Source: Fodinibius sp. Rm-B-1B1-1
GTDB lineage: Bacteria; Bacteroidota; Rhodothermia; Balneolales; Balneolaceae
Reading direction: 5' to 3'
Length of the DNA: 64,000 nt
Assembly: GCF_038594945.1 (NCBI RefSeq)
Contig: NZ_JBCFYD010000002.1
Location: 1,530,806 to 1,594,805 of the forward strand
Part shown: positions 18,300 to 26,860 of the stretch, piece after piece
How positions within the stretch are numbered: the stretch's first letter is position 1
Layout: every line of letters begins with the position of its first letter
Position numbers and translations under genes: made by a program
Notes under the pieces: model-generated
The model's input: only the letters and a program-made list of their open reading frames with translations
What the model was told of the DNA's origin: nothing
The model's database searches: none

Positions 18300-20057
18300 C
18301 TAACTTTTTTCTCCTATCTCTCTCTTTTCGATCTCCATCATAAAATCAGTGAGATTCTCTTCAGTCTCAATATCCAGCTTTTTACGAAGCCGATACCGAG
18401 CCGTTTTTACACTGTCAGGCGTAATACCTAAAATGGTTGCTGTTTCTTTAATGGATAGATTAAGTTTTGCCAGGGCCGAAAGTCGCAATTCGTTAGGGGT
18501 AAGATCAGGATACTGCTCTTTCAACGCATCAAAAAAGTCGGTATGTACTTCCTCAAAATATAGTCGAAATTCTTTCCAGTCCTCATCAAGGCTGAAGCTG
18601 TAATCCACCAAGTTGCGCAATTTCTGTAGCGACTTGCTAAGGTCTCCATTACCCTTCTTCTCCCGGATAGAACTGATTTTGTTTTTAAGCTCTTTCATGG
18701 TCTCATTTTTCTGTACCAAATGAAGAGTATGCGTTGTAAGCTGCTTATTTTTAAACTCAATATCTTTCTCCAACTGTTTCTCTTTAAGGCGTATATTTTC
18801 AAGCTCCGTGCGATTTTTGTTGATTTTTAACCGTTGTCGGTTGTAAATCAAAAATCCAATGATGCTAATCATCACCAATCCAGCCAGAAAAGCTTTTCTC
18901 ATCAATGTCTCACGCTGATTTTCTTTTTCAAGCAACGCAATCTCTTTTTCTTTTTGAACCGTCTCATATTTAGTCTGCAGCTCATTGATTTGCTGCGATT
19001 TCTCTTTATTTAAGATACTATCCTTAACAGTAGTCAATTTCTGCTGATGGCGGAACGCCTCTTCGTAGTTCCCACGAGCACTATATATATCCGAAAGCAG
19101 ATCATGGCCCACCTTAACACCAAGCTGAGTACCAAAGTCCCGAGACAGTTCCAATGTCTTTTTAGCATGGACCAGCGCCGAATCGAATTGAGCCGAAGAA
19201 TAATACACCTTTGCTAAATTTTCGTGGATAATCGAGGTAAGGTCAGGGGCACGATCATTATTCATCACTAAAGCGCGATTAAGATAATTGATCGCCTCTT
19301 CATGATTCTCTTGCTGCATATGTAACCGCCCGATATTGTTCAAACTGTTGGCAATACGAATGGTATATCCCAGCTCTTCGCGAATTTCTAATGCCTCATA
19401 ATGGTATTTCAACGCCTGTTCATAACGTCCCTGATCTCCGTAAAGCAATCCTAAATTATTGTAATTTATCGACATCCCGTGCCGATTGTCCATCCGCTGA
19501 TTGATTTCTAATGCACGTTTATAAAACTCCTCGGCCTTCTTCTCATTCTCCAGCTCAAAATAAACCAACCCAATATTTCCCGCTATCGAGGCTATTCCCC
19601 GATCCAATTTTTGAGTCTCACTTAACTCAAGGGCCTGAAAGAAATATTCCAGCGCCGTGTGGTACTGGGTCTGTTTCTTATACAGGTTTCCTATATCATT
19701 TAACTGTGAAATGATACCAAGGGTATCTCCAATTTGTTGGCTCTGGGAAATTCCCTTTTGATGGTGAGAAAGGGCCTCCTCGAAATTGCCCTTCACACTG
19801 TTGGAATATCCCAACTCGCGATGTGCTTTCCCCACCCCTTTTGGATAGTCAATCTGTTCAGAAAGTTTCAGGGCTTGTTCGGCAAACGCAATCGCGCGAT
19901 CCGGATCATCAAAAGAAAGGGCATAACTGGAATCAATGAGCGTATGTACCACTGTCGTATCCGAAAAATCGGGATTTGACGGAATATCGATCTGTCCATG
20001 AGACGTTCCCCAACAGACAGTCAAGAACAATATGATAGCAATGGTCCTTTTGCGCAT
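18300..20057 (-). CDS. TPR regulator with C-terminal LuxR-like helix-turn-helix
   Basis: A 585-residue membrane-associated regulator. After a signal peptide (MRKRTIAIILFLTVCWG) come about seven tetratricopeptide repeats (residues 35-345), a coiled segment, one membrane helix (AFLAGLVMISIIGFLIY), a long coiled coil, and a C-terminal helix-turn-helix (LTPNELRLSALAKLNLS, KETATILGITPDSVKTARYR). The repeats would lie outside the membrane and the DNA-binding domain in the cytoplasm, an architecture frequent in the Bacteroidota group. A GTG lies directly before the ATG at 20057; the ATG is preferred. It is transcribed alone; targets are unknown. Confidence 0.88.
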   Translation of the reverse strand: MRKRTIAIILFLTVCWGTSHGQIDIPSNPDFSDTTVVHTLIDSSYALSFDDPDRAIAFAEQALKLSEQIDYPKGVGKAHRELGYSNSVKGNFEEALSHHQKGISQSQQIGDTLGIISQLNDIGNLYKKQTQYHTALEYFFQALELSETQKLDRGIASIAGNIGLVYFELENEKKAEEFYKRALEINQRMDNRHGMSINYNNLGLLYGDQGRYEQALKYHYEALEIREELGYTIRIANSLNNIGRLHMQQENHEEAINYLNRALVMNNDRAPDLTSIIHENLAKVYYSSAQFDSALVHAKKTLELSRDFGTQLGVKVGHDLLSDIYSARGNYEEAFRHQQKLTTVKDSILNKEKSQQINELQTKYETVQKEKEIALLEKENQRETLMRKAFLAGLVMISIIGFLIYNRQRLKINKNRTELENIRLKEKQLEKDIEFKNKQLTTHTLHLVQKNETMKELKNKISSIREKKGNGDLSKSLQKLRNLVDYSFSLDEDWKEFRLYFEEVHTDFFDALKEQYPDLTPNELRLSALAKLNLSIKETATILGITPDSVKTARYRLRKKLDIETEENLTDFMMEIEKREIGEKS

Positions 20058-20154
20058 CACGTCCGACTGTTTTTTACAATATATAAAAGTAGGGCTTCTT
20101 AAGTAAAATCAAATAGTTAGCGTTAATTTCATTATAGAACCAACCATCTCAGAT

Positions 20155-20189
20155 AAAAAAGCCCGTCAGGCATTAACCTGACAGGCTTT
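20155..20189 (-). terminator. Rho-independent terminator of hmgA
   Basis: On the minus strand, AAAGCC-GTCAGG pairs with CCTGAC-GGCTTT around a short loop, followed by a run of six T. It begins 26 bases after the hmgA stop and ends transcription of the tyrosine-degradation pair. Confidence 0.85.
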
Positions 20190-20214
20190 AATTACTTGAT
20201 AGTAAAAGCGAACA

Positions 20215-21399
20215 TTACTCTTCGGCTTCTACTTTTTCTTTTTCGACATCCTCATTCCAGGAATATGGATAACTCTCATCATCCAATTTCTTAGCTTCAG
20301 TCGTCAAATGAAGCGGATGGAAGGTATCAATCATCACTGCATACTCATCAGTTCCCTCTTTGCCTATGCTACCCTCATATTTTCCGGGATGCGGTCCATG
20401 CGGAATACCACCGGGATGCTGCGTGATGCTCGCCTCTTCTACGCCTTTCCGACTCATAAAATCCCCCTTTACATAATAAAGCACTTCATCAGAATCTACG
20501 TTGGAATGCGCGTAGGGTGCCGGAATCGATTTGGGATGATAGTCGTACTTACGCGGACAAAATGAGCAAACTACGTAATTATTTCCCTTGAATGTTTGAT
20601 GCACGGGTGGCGGCTGGTGGACACGTCCGGTAATAGGCTCAAAATCCTTAATGTTAAAAATCCACGGATACAAATAGCCATCCCAGCCAACCACATCAAA
20701 CGGATGATGTTCGTACCAATACGAAGTGTACCGACCCTGCTTTTTGATACGGACCTCAAATTCACCCTGCTTATTCACAAAAATTGGTCCCTCAGGACGA
20801 CGAATATCACGCTCACAAAACGGGCTGTTCTCGAGGAATTGTCCCTTGTCAGAGAGATAGCGATCCGGGATATCTATTGGTCCGGTTGAATCCACTGTGA
20901 GCATCCGATTTTTTTCGGTCTCAAAAACTACTTGGTAGATCGTGCCGCGCGGAATATAGATGTAATCCCCCCATCCAAATTCGAGCTTGCCAAACATCGT
21001 ATGTACATATCCCTCTCCTTCGTGGATAAACAGCAGCTCATCATGCTCTCCGTTTTTATAAAAATAATCCATCGGTTCTGTTGGACGCACGGCTCCAATC
21101 TGTACATCGTTATTATAGAGTAAGACCTTTCGTCCCATTACTGGGTCACCGCCCTCCTCAATATTTGCCGTACGCAGGTGATGATGACGGAGCATACCCT
21201 CATCCCACTTTTTAATATTCACCTCTTCACCTTTATCCACCTTAAACGTTTTCGTTGGCGGATTATGGTGATACATCAACGATGACACCCCGTGAAATCC
21301 CTCGGCGCCAAACAGATGCTCTTGATAGAGCTCACCATCTGGCCGACGGAATTGCGTGTGCCTTTTGTGCGGAACTTTTCCTAACTGATGATAAATCAT
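20215..21399 (-). CDS. hmgA: Homogentisate 1,2-dioxygenase
   Basis: Opens the ring of homogentisate to maleylacetoacetate using Fe(II) and oxygen, the third step of tyrosine degradation. The 394-residue protein begins MIYHQLGKVPHKRHTQFRRP, with GAEGFHGVSSLMYHHNPPT, the cupin segment YIPRGTIYQVVFE, the C-terminal CSFCPRKYDYHPKSIPAPYAH and HPGGIPHGPHPG containing metal and substrate residues. Length fits bacterial enzymes. It lies downstream of hppD on the same strand, separated by 146 bases containing a nested inverted repeat. A strong terminator follows. Later enzymes (isomerase, fumarylacetoacetase) are not in the window. Confidence 0.95.
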   Translation of the reverse strand: MIYHQLGKVPHKRHTQFRRPDGELYQEHLFGAEGFHGVSSLMYHHNPPTKTFKVDKGEEVNIKKWDEGMLRHHHLRTANIEEGGDPVMGRKVLLYNNDVQIGAVRPTEPMDYFYKNGEHDELLFIHEGEGYVHTMFGKLEFGWGDYIYIPRGTIYQVVFETEKNRMLTVDSTGPIDIPDRYLSDKGQFLENSPFCERDIRRPEGPIFVNKQGEFEVRIKKQGRYTSYWYEHHPFDVVGWDGYLYPWIFNIKDFEPITGRVHQPPPVHQTFKGNNYVVCSFCPRKYDYHPKSIPAPYAHSNVDSDEVLYYVKGDFMSRKGVEEASITQHPGGIPHGPHPGKYEGSIGKEGTDEYAVMIDTFHPLHLTTEAKKLDDESYPYSWNEDVEKEKVEAEE

Positions 21400-21470
21400 G
21401 GCTGAATGTGTTTAGTTTCTATTTGATAATTTGTCAGCCAAGCTTTAATTGATTTCCATGAAAAGATCAA

Positions 21471-21538
21471 AGCTTTCAGCATTCAACTTTCAGTAAAACA
21501 ATGATTTTCTGAAAGTTGAAGGCTGACCACTGAAAGCT
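21471..21538. repeat. Nested inverted repeat between hppD and hmgA
   Basis: TTCAACTTTCAG (21482-21493) is perfectly complementary to CTGAAAGTTGAA (21509-21520), and an outer pair AGCTTTCAG (21471-21479) and CTGAAAGCT (21530-21538) encloses it. The words CTGAAAG and GCTGAC recur in other spacers of this catabolic region (28028-28056, 42680-42731). No T-run follows, so attenuation or mRNA processing is more likely than full termination. Confidence 0.75.
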
Positions 21539-21545
21539 GCCTTTT

Positions 21546-22694
21546 CTATAAATTCCCTCGTTTTTCCTGCTCACGTTCAATAGCTTGGAACAATGCTTTA
21601 AAGTTTCCTTTCCCAAAACCACGCGCTCCTTTTCGCTGAATAATCTCAAAAAAGAACGTTGGACGATCGACTACTGGTTTGCTAAAAATCTGTAGCAAAT
21701 ATCCCTCATCATCACGATCAACAAGAATACCTAACTCCTCAAGCTGGTCGATCGGCTCGTCGATTTTTCCAACCCGACTTTCCAACTCCTCGTAATACGT
21801 CGTGGGGACATTCAAAAATTCGAGCCCGCGACCTTTCAACTCCTTTACTGTTTTAATAATATCGCCCGTTAACAACGCAATATGCTGCACACCCGGACCT
21901 TCATAGAAATCCAAATACTCCTCAATCTGGGACTTCTTTTTACCTTCTGCCGGCTCATTAATTGGAAACTTAATCATTCCACGTCCGCCGGCCATCACTT
22001 TCGACATTAAAGCAGAATATTCGGTCGAAATATCCTTGTCATCAAAATGGATATACTGCGTAAAGCCCATCACATCGCGATAGAAATTCACCCAGTCATT
22101 CATCCTCCCTTTCTCTACATTGCCCACACAGTGATCCACATATTGAATACCTACGGGCTTCACATTTTGTAGTGGGGATTCAGCTTCCTCAAATCCCGGC
22201 ATAAAAATACCGTCATAATCTGCGCGATTGATCAGGGTGTGAATCGTATCGCCATACGTAGCAATAGCTGCCTTGCGAATGGAACCGGTTTCATCCTCCA
22301 TAGAATAAGGTTCTTCAACCCCGGTTGCTCCGCGCTTTACCGTTTCTTTGTAAGCACGATCAACATCCTCAACATGCATGGCTATATCTCGAACACCATC
22401 GCCATGACGAGCAATATGATCAGCAATGGAAGAGCTACTATTCAGTGCCGAAGTCACCAAAAAACGAATATTTCCCTGCTGCACCAGGTAGGAAACCCGA
22501 TCTCTGTTTCCGGTTTCCAATCCACTGAAAGCTTTCAATTCAAATCCAAATACCGATTGATAAAAATGACTGGCCTGCTTGGCATTTCCTACATAAAACT
22601 CCACAAAATCCACATCCTGTAACCCCAGGTGATCATCAAATTTCTCTTCTACCGGTCGCTCTAATGTCGCGAATTGATCAGCTTGAACTCCCAT
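21546..22694 (-). CDS. hppD: 4-hydroxyphenylpyruvate dioxygenase
   Basis: Converts 4-hydroxyphenylpyruvate to homogentisate with Fe(II) and oxygen. The 382-residue protein has two VOC-type modules: an N-terminal one (VDFVEFYVGNAKQASHFYQS) and a catalytic C-terminal one with the iron ligands in YVDHCVGNV, VQHIALLTGDI and FFFEIIQRKGARGFGKGNF. The GxGNFxxLF ending is the C-terminal gate typical of the family. GAGG lies upstream of the ATG. It is followed by hmgA and divergent from the paa operon, placing tyrosine and phenylacetate degradation side by side. Confidence 0.96.
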   Translation of the reverse strand: MGVQADQFATLERPVEEKFDDHLGLQDVDFVEFYVGNAKQASHFYQSVFGFELKAFSGLETGNRDRVSYLVQQGNIRFLVTSALNSSSSIADHIARHGDGVRDIAMHVEDVDRAYKETVKRGATGVEEPYSMEDETGSIRKAAIATYGDTIHTLINRADYDGIFMPGFEEAESPLQNVKPVGIQYVDHCVGNVEKGRMNDWVNFYRDVMGFTQYIHFDDKDISTEYSALMSKVMAGGRGMIKFPINEPAEGKKKSQIEEYLDFYEGPGVQHIALLTGDIIKTVKELKGRGLEFLNVPTTYYEELESRVGKIDEPIDQLEELGILVDRDDEGYLLQIFSKPVVDRPTFFFEIIQRKGARGFGKGNFKALFQAIEREQEKRGNL

Positions 22695-22864
22695 CTTTTC
22701 TTTACCTCTTCGTTTGTTGTAATTATTTGTAAAGTTAATATAGTATCCAACGGTTTACGTCTCAAATTATTTAATGATAGCCATAAATTCCCTACAAGAT
22801 TAATGATATGATCACGTTTTATTGAATGTATTTGTTTAATTTGATGTTCATGTATATGTTCGGG

Positions 22865-22878
22865 TGAAACCGGTTTCA
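22865..22878. promoter_or_regulatory. Perfect 14-bp palindrome upstream of paaA
   Basis: TGAAACCGGTTTCA is a perfect dyad ending 14 bases before the paaA start codon, in the 198-base region shared with hppD. The shape and central CG pairs resemble LacI/GalR-type operators. A repressor bound here would block the paa operon. No LacI-type gene lies in the window, so the binding protein is unknown. I saw no convincing copy nearer to hppD. Confidence 0.6.
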
Positions 22879-22892
22879 ATAAAGTGATAATT

Positions 22893-23837
22893 ATGAGTAA
22901 TGAATCCAAGATGAAAACATTCCAGGAACGCATCGACAATGGGGAAACAATCGAGCCCAAAGATGATATGCCAGATCGCTACCGGCAGCAACTTATCCGG
23001 ATGATGTCGCAGCACGCCCATTCCGAAATTGTTGGAATGCTGCCAGAAGGAAACTGGATTACACGTGCTCCCTCTCTTCGCCGTAAAATGATTCTGCTCT
23101 CTAAAGTACAAGATGAGGCCGGGCACGGTCTTTATTTGTACAGTGCTACCGAAACACTTGGCATCAGTCGACAAGAGGTGATCGACCAACTGTTGGAAGG
23201 TAAAGCAAAGTATTCAAGTATTTTTAATTACCCCACGCTTACGTGGGCAGATGTCGCAGTAATTGGCTGGCTGGTGGATGGGGCCGCGATTATTAATCAA
23301 ACGATGTTGGCACGCAGCTCGTACGGCCCCTATTCGCGGGCAATGGTGCGCATCTGTAAAGAAGAAAGTTTTCACAAAAAGCAAGGCTACGAGATGGTTG
23401 CCAAGATGGCAAACGGTACGCCTGAACAGCAAGATATGATTCAAGACGCTGTTAATCGCTGGTGGTGGCCTACGCTGATGATGTTTGGCCCGCATGATGA
23501 AGATTCGCCCAATAGTGCTGAACTTATCAAGTGGGGGGTAAAATCTAAAACAAATGATGAGCTGCGACAGAGTTTTGTAGATCGTCATGTTGAAGAAGCA
23601 CATGCTGTGGGACTCGAAATTCCTGATCCAGAGATGGAATACAACGAAGAATCCGGTCACTGGGAGTTTGGAGAAATAGACTGGGATGAATTCTGGAATG
23701 TTGTCAAAGGTAACGGGCCTATGAATAAAGAGCGTATGAAAGCGCGCCGCGAAGCCCACGAAAATGGTAAATGGGTCCGCGAAGCTGCTGAAGAATACGC
23801 TCGTAAACAGAAATTGAGTAAAGAAAAAGCTTCCTAA
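22893..23837 (+). CDS. paaA: 1,2-phenylacetyl-CoA epoxidase, catalytic subunit PaaA
   Basis: Catalytic di-iron subunit of the phenylacetyl-CoA monooxygenase, which forms the ring 1,2-epoxide. The 314-residue protein contains the ferritin-like iron motifs ([43 protein letters not shown]) and [16 protein letters not shown], as in E. coli PaaA (309 residues). A GTG three codons upstream is also in frame; the ATG is preferred. It opens a plus-strand operon with paaB, paaC, paaD and the beta-oxidation genes. A LacI-like palindrome lies just upstream. Confidence 0.96.
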   Translation: MSNESKMKTFQERIDNGETIEPKDDMPDRYRQQLIRMMSQHAHSEIVGMLPEGNWITRAPSLRRKMILLSKVQDEAGHGLYLYSATETLGISRQEVIDQLLEGKAKYSSIFNYPTLTWADVAVIGWLVDGAAIINQTMLARSSYGPYSRAMVRICKEESFHKKQGYEMVAKMANGTPEQQDMIQDAVNRWWWPTLMMFGPHDEDSPNSAELIKWGVKSKTNDELRQSFVDRHVEEAHAVGLEIPDPEMEYNEESGHWEFGEIDWDEFWNVVKGNGPMNKERMKARREAHENGKWVREAAEEYARKQKLSKEKAS

Positions 23838-23887
23838 CCCAGTAAGGTCGTATTGTAATACGCCCCTACAATCAATTAAAAAGTTTT

Positions 23888-24202
23888 ATGAGCAACAATA
23901 AAAAATCACAAAGCGAAGATACCCAATGGCCGCTGTGGGAGGTTTTTACCCAACCCCGCGATGGCAAACCTCATGAACATGCCGGTAGCTTACATGCTCC
24001 GGATGCGGAAAAAGCTCTCGAAAATGCGCGGGACGTTTATACTCGTCGAAAGGAAGCCGTCAATATCTGGGTTGTGCCAAGCGATCAGATCGTAGCGTCT
24101 AAAGGTGAAGATGAAGGCCCGTTTTTTGATCCGGCCGATGACAAACCCTACCGACATCCGCAATTTTACAGCGTACCCCGAGCTACAAAACGACGATCAT
24201 GA
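23888..24202 (+). CDS. paaB: 1,2-phenylacetyl-CoA epoxidase subunit PaaB
   Basis: A 104-residue subunit of the epoxidase complex, which bridges PaaAC units. The family signature is visible: WPLWEVFTQPRDGKPHEHAG, LHAPDAEKALENARDVYTRR, VNIWVVPSDQI. E. coli PaaB is 95 residues. Its stop overlaps the start of paaC by four bases (ATGA), which implies coupled translation in a fixed ratio. Confidence 0.96.
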   Translation: MSNNKKSQSEDTQWPLWEVFTQPRDGKPHEHAGSLHAPDAEKALENARDVYTRRKEAVNIWVVPSDQIVASKGEDEGPFFDPADDKPYRHPQFYSVPRATKRRS

Positions 24203-24984
24203 GTACTGCCACAAAAGAATTGACGAAACAAGAAGCACTTTTTGAATATCTGGTCCGCCTGGCTGATGACCGCCTTATTCTTGGGCATCGCCTTTCAGAA
24301 TGGTGTGGACACGGACCTATTTTAGAAGAAGATATTGCGTTAGCCAATATTGCATTAGATTATATTGGCCACGCTGCCAACCTTTATGAATATGCTGTTG
24401 AGATCGAAGACGAAGGACGTCATCGCGATGATCTCGTTTACTTCCGCAATGATCCCGAATACAAAAATTTAAAGTTAGTTGAATTGCCTAAAGGTGATTT
24501 CGGATTCACGATCGCCCGGCAGTTTTTGTTTTCATCATACAGCTACTATTTATATCAACTACTGTCTGATGTTGAAGATGAACAGTTCCGTGGAATAGTT
24601 GAGAAGCACTTTAAGGAAGTAAAATATCACCTGCGCCACAGCCGGGAATGGGTATTGCGACTTGGCGACGGTACGGAAGAAAGTCACGAACGTATCCAAA
24701 ATGCTTTTGATGACATTTGGACCTACACCGGAGAGCTGTTTTATCAAGATGAAGTTGAAAAATTGCTTCAATCAAATAACTTGGCAGCTGATACAACACA
24801 ATTTAAAAAAGATTGGAAAAACCTGGTTTCAGATACATTAGAGGAAGCCACGTTGGACGTCCCCGATTTTGATCAATTTATGGTAGAAGGCAGCCGTAAT
24901 GGTTTACATACCGAGCACCTGGGACACCTGTTGGCTGAAATGCAACACTTGCGTCGCTCCTATCCCGATGCGGATTGGCAGTAG
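24199..24984 (+). CDS. paaC: 1,2-phenylacetyl-CoA epoxidase structural subunit PaaC
   Basis: A 261-residue ferritin-like subunit that forms a heterodimer with PaaA. Signature segments are LILGHRLSEWCGHGPILEED, ALDYIGHAANLYEYA, YHLRHSREWVLRLGDGTEES and a C-terminal HTEHLGHLLAEMQHLRR. The length matches the family (about 250). The gene is joined to paaB by a 4-base overlap and precedes paaD. Confidence 0.96.
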   Translation: MSTATKELTKQEALFEYLVRLADDRLILGHRLSEWCGHGPILEEDIALANIALDYIGHAANLYEYAVEIEDEGRHRDDLVYFRNDPEYKNLKLVELPKGDFGFTIARQFLFSSYSYYLYQLLSDVEDEQFRGIVEKHFKEVKYHLRHSREWVLRLGDGTEESHERIQNAFDDIWTYTGELFYQDEVEKLLQSNNLAADTTQFKKDWKNLVSDTLEEATLDVPDFDQFMVEGSRNGLHTEHLGHLLAEMQHLRRSYPDADWQ

Positions 24985-25055
24985 CATTAAATTAATGTCG
25001 TGGTTATTGGGATTCCGAGACGAATAAATTGATCCAATAATCGTTATGCAACGTT

Positions 25056-25565
25056 ATGGCAACAACAACCACATATAATAAAGATGAAATTTGGGATCTC
25101 CTTTCAGAGGTTAAAGACCCTGAGATTCCAGTGTTGTCTATTATTGACTTGGGCATTGCCCGCGAAGTTACTGTTGACGAGGATAAAGTCACTGTTCGCA
25201 TTACCCCTACCTATTCTGGATGCCCAGCTATGAAAGCTATTGAACAAGAAATTGAGAAAATACTTCGCGTAAATGGCATCCAAAATTTTGAAGTAAAAAA
25301 GGATTTTTCGGAGACATGGACTACCGACTGGATGCCCGAGGAAGCCAAGAAAAAACTAAAAGAGTACGGGATCGCACCGCCTGGAAAAACTGAAAAAGAG
25401 GATGATTTTTTTAAAACTTTAAAGGGGTCAAGCCGGGTTATTTCGTGTCCATATTGCGATTCTAAAAATACCGAATTACAGAGTGAATTTGGCTCTACAG
25501 CTTGTAAATCACAATATTATTGTCACGACTGCGACGAGCCTTTTGAACATTTTAAATGTATATAG
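25056..25565 (+). CDS. paaD: Phenylacetyl-CoA epoxidase maturation protein PaaD
   Basis: A 169-residue protein with a DUF59/MIP18 fold (WDLLSEVKDPEIPVLSIIDL, PTYSGCPAMKAIEQEI) and a C-terminal zinc-ribbon-like cysteine set (ISCPYCDSKNTELQSEFG, ACKSQYYCHDCDEPFEHFKC). PaaD is needed for epoxidase activity, probably in iron or iron-sulfur assembly, rather than for catalysis. In many bacteria paaE (the NADPH reductase) follows directly; here the next ORF is a small exported protein instead. Confidence 0.95.
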   Translation: MATTTTYNKDEIWDLLSEVKDPEIPVLSIIDLGIAREVTVDEDKVTVRITPTYSGCPAMKAIEQEIEKILRVNGIQNFEVKKDFSETWTTDWMPEEAKKKLKEYGIAPPGKTEKEDDFFKTLKGSSRVISCPYCDSKNTELQSEFGSTACKSQYYCHDCDEPFEHFKCI

Positions 25566-25568
25566 GAA

Positions 25569-25967
25569 ATGAAATATTCAGTTCTATTCATTGGTGTCCT
25601 AATGGTAACAATTTCAATCTCTACTCAGGCACAGCCGGTGCGAGATGGAGTAATCGTAAAATTTGATTCAACATCATCTATGAACCATGAAAATTTATCA
25701 AACCATTCATTTGATGAATTAATCAAACCATATATTCATCAAGATTTCCAGTTTGACAATTCCCAATCCTTCCACCTTAATAAAACTGCTAAAACTCTCT
25801 TGAAGATTGGAACCAGTTTTATTCGGGGTAACCAAGAAAATTTTCCAATGTTTTCTCTTGAAAATGCATGGAAATATCCCGGTCCGACAGTACGCTATCC
25901 TGAAACAGCTTCAGAATACAAATTATTTTTAAGTCGATTTAATGAATATAATCCAAATGGAAATTAA
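25569..25967 (+). CDS. Small exported protein inside the paa operon
   Basis: A 132-residue ORF starting three bases after the paaD stop, with AGGA overlapping that stop as ribosome binding site. It has a Sec signal peptide (MKYSVLFIGVLMVTISIS, cleavage probably after TQAQ). The mature 110 residues are polar, with no cysteine and no motif I recognise. It occupies the slot where paaE is often found but is not a reductase: no FAD, NAD or 2Fe-2S motif is present. Spacing suggests co-transcription with the epoxidase genes, yet its product would be outside the cytoplasm. Function unknown. Confidence 0.65.
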   Translation: MKYSVLFIGVLMVTISISTQAQPVRDGVIVKFDSTSSMNHENLSNHSFDELIKPYIHQDFQFDNSQSFHLNKTAKTLLKIGTSFIRGNQENFPMFSLENAWKYPGPTVRYPETASEYKLFLSRFNEYNPNGN

Positions 25968-25987
25968 CACTAAATTAATTCTTATTT

Positions 25988-26773
25988 ATGGGTGAACAAC
26001 TGGTAAAATCCAGCTTAAAAAACTCAGTTCTAATAGTTACACTTGATCGTCCCAACAAGCTCAACAGTTTTATTGAGCCGATGGCCCGGCAGCTTCAAGA
26101 TGCTCTGGCTAATGCCGCTGAAAACGACGATGTGCGCTGTGTACTGCTGACCGGAAATGGCAAAGCATTTTCAGCTGGACAGGATTTACCGGAAGTCGTT
26201 GATAAAGGCAAAGATTATGAACTCGGCGAAACGGTTCGCAAAAGCTACAATCCTATCATCAATGCTATTCGAGAACTTAAAAAACCTGTTTTATGTGCTG
26301 TAAACGGAACTGCTGCCGGAGCCGGGGCTAACATTGCTTTTTCCTGCGATATCGTGTTGGCCTCGAATAAAGCAATATTTGTGCAATCGTTTAGTAAAAT
26401 CGGGTTGATTCCCGACAGCGGAGGCACTTATTTCTTACCACGCCTGGTTGGACTCCAGCGAGCAAATGCAATGTACCTACTCGACGAAAAGATATCCCCT
26501 AAAAAAGCCGAAGAAATCGGACTTATTTACAAAGCTGTGGATGCAGATAAGCTCATCGATGAGGCCCAATCCATCTGTCAGAAGTTAGCCCAAATGCCTA
26601 CCAAAGGATTTGCACTTTATAAAGAAGCAATCAACCAATCTCTTTCTAACAACTTAGATGAACATCTTGAACTGGAAGCTGACCTACAGACCGAAGCTGG
26701 AAAAACGCATGATTATCAAGAAGGTGTGCAGGCATTTCTGGAAAAGCGGAAGCCCAAGTTTAAGGGGAAGTAA
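25988..26773 (+). CDS. paaG: Ring-1,2-epoxyphenylacetyl-CoA isomerase PaaG
   Basis: Crotonase-fold enzyme that isomerises the ring epoxide to the oxepin. The 261-residue sequence follows E. coli PaaG closely: LDRPNKLNSF, GKAFSAGQDLPEV, YNPIINAIRELKKPVLCAVN, GTAAGAGANIAFSCDIV and SKIGLIPDSGGTYFLPR, with the PaaG-type Asp in IPDSGG and no glutamate at the first hydratase position. The C terminus EGVQAFLEKRKPKFKGK is also typical. It is in the paa operon, upstream of paaH. Confidence 0.93.
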   Translation: MGEQLVKSSLKNSVLIVTLDRPNKLNSFIEPMARQLQDALANAAENDDVRCVLLTGNGKAFSAGQDLPEVVDKGKDYELGETVRKSYNPIINAIRELKKPVLCAVNGTAAGAGANIAFSCDIVLASNKAIFVQSFSKIGLIPDSGGTYFLPRLVGLQRANAMYLLDEKISPKKAEEIGLIYKAVDADKLIDEAQSICQKLAQMPTKGFALYKEAINQSLSNNLDEHLELEADLQTEAGKTHDYQEGVQAFLEKRKPKFKGK

Positions 26774-26784
26774 TGTCGTTCAAT

Positions 26785-26802
26785 AACCAACTCGAGTTGG
26801 TT
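26785..26802. promoter_or_regulatory. Perfect 18-bp palindrome between paaG and paaH
   Basis: AACCAACTCGAGTTGGTT is a perfect dyad beginning 11 bases after the paaG stop and followed by TTTT (the last two stem bases plus two more). It could be an internal operator or a short hairpin that trims transcription inside the operon. The half-site ACCAAC also occurs in the TetR-type operator at 9528, but with different spacing. Confidence 0.5.
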
Positions 26803-26860
26803 TTAGGATTGAAATCATTATTTTCAGAATGCAAGAATCTAAAAATAACTACAATCTAAA

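Noticed and set aside
23214..23759. 181-residue minus-strand ORF opposite paaA
   Set aside because: It is an antisense shadow of a fully matching PaaA sequence, with no ribosome binding site or family resemblance.
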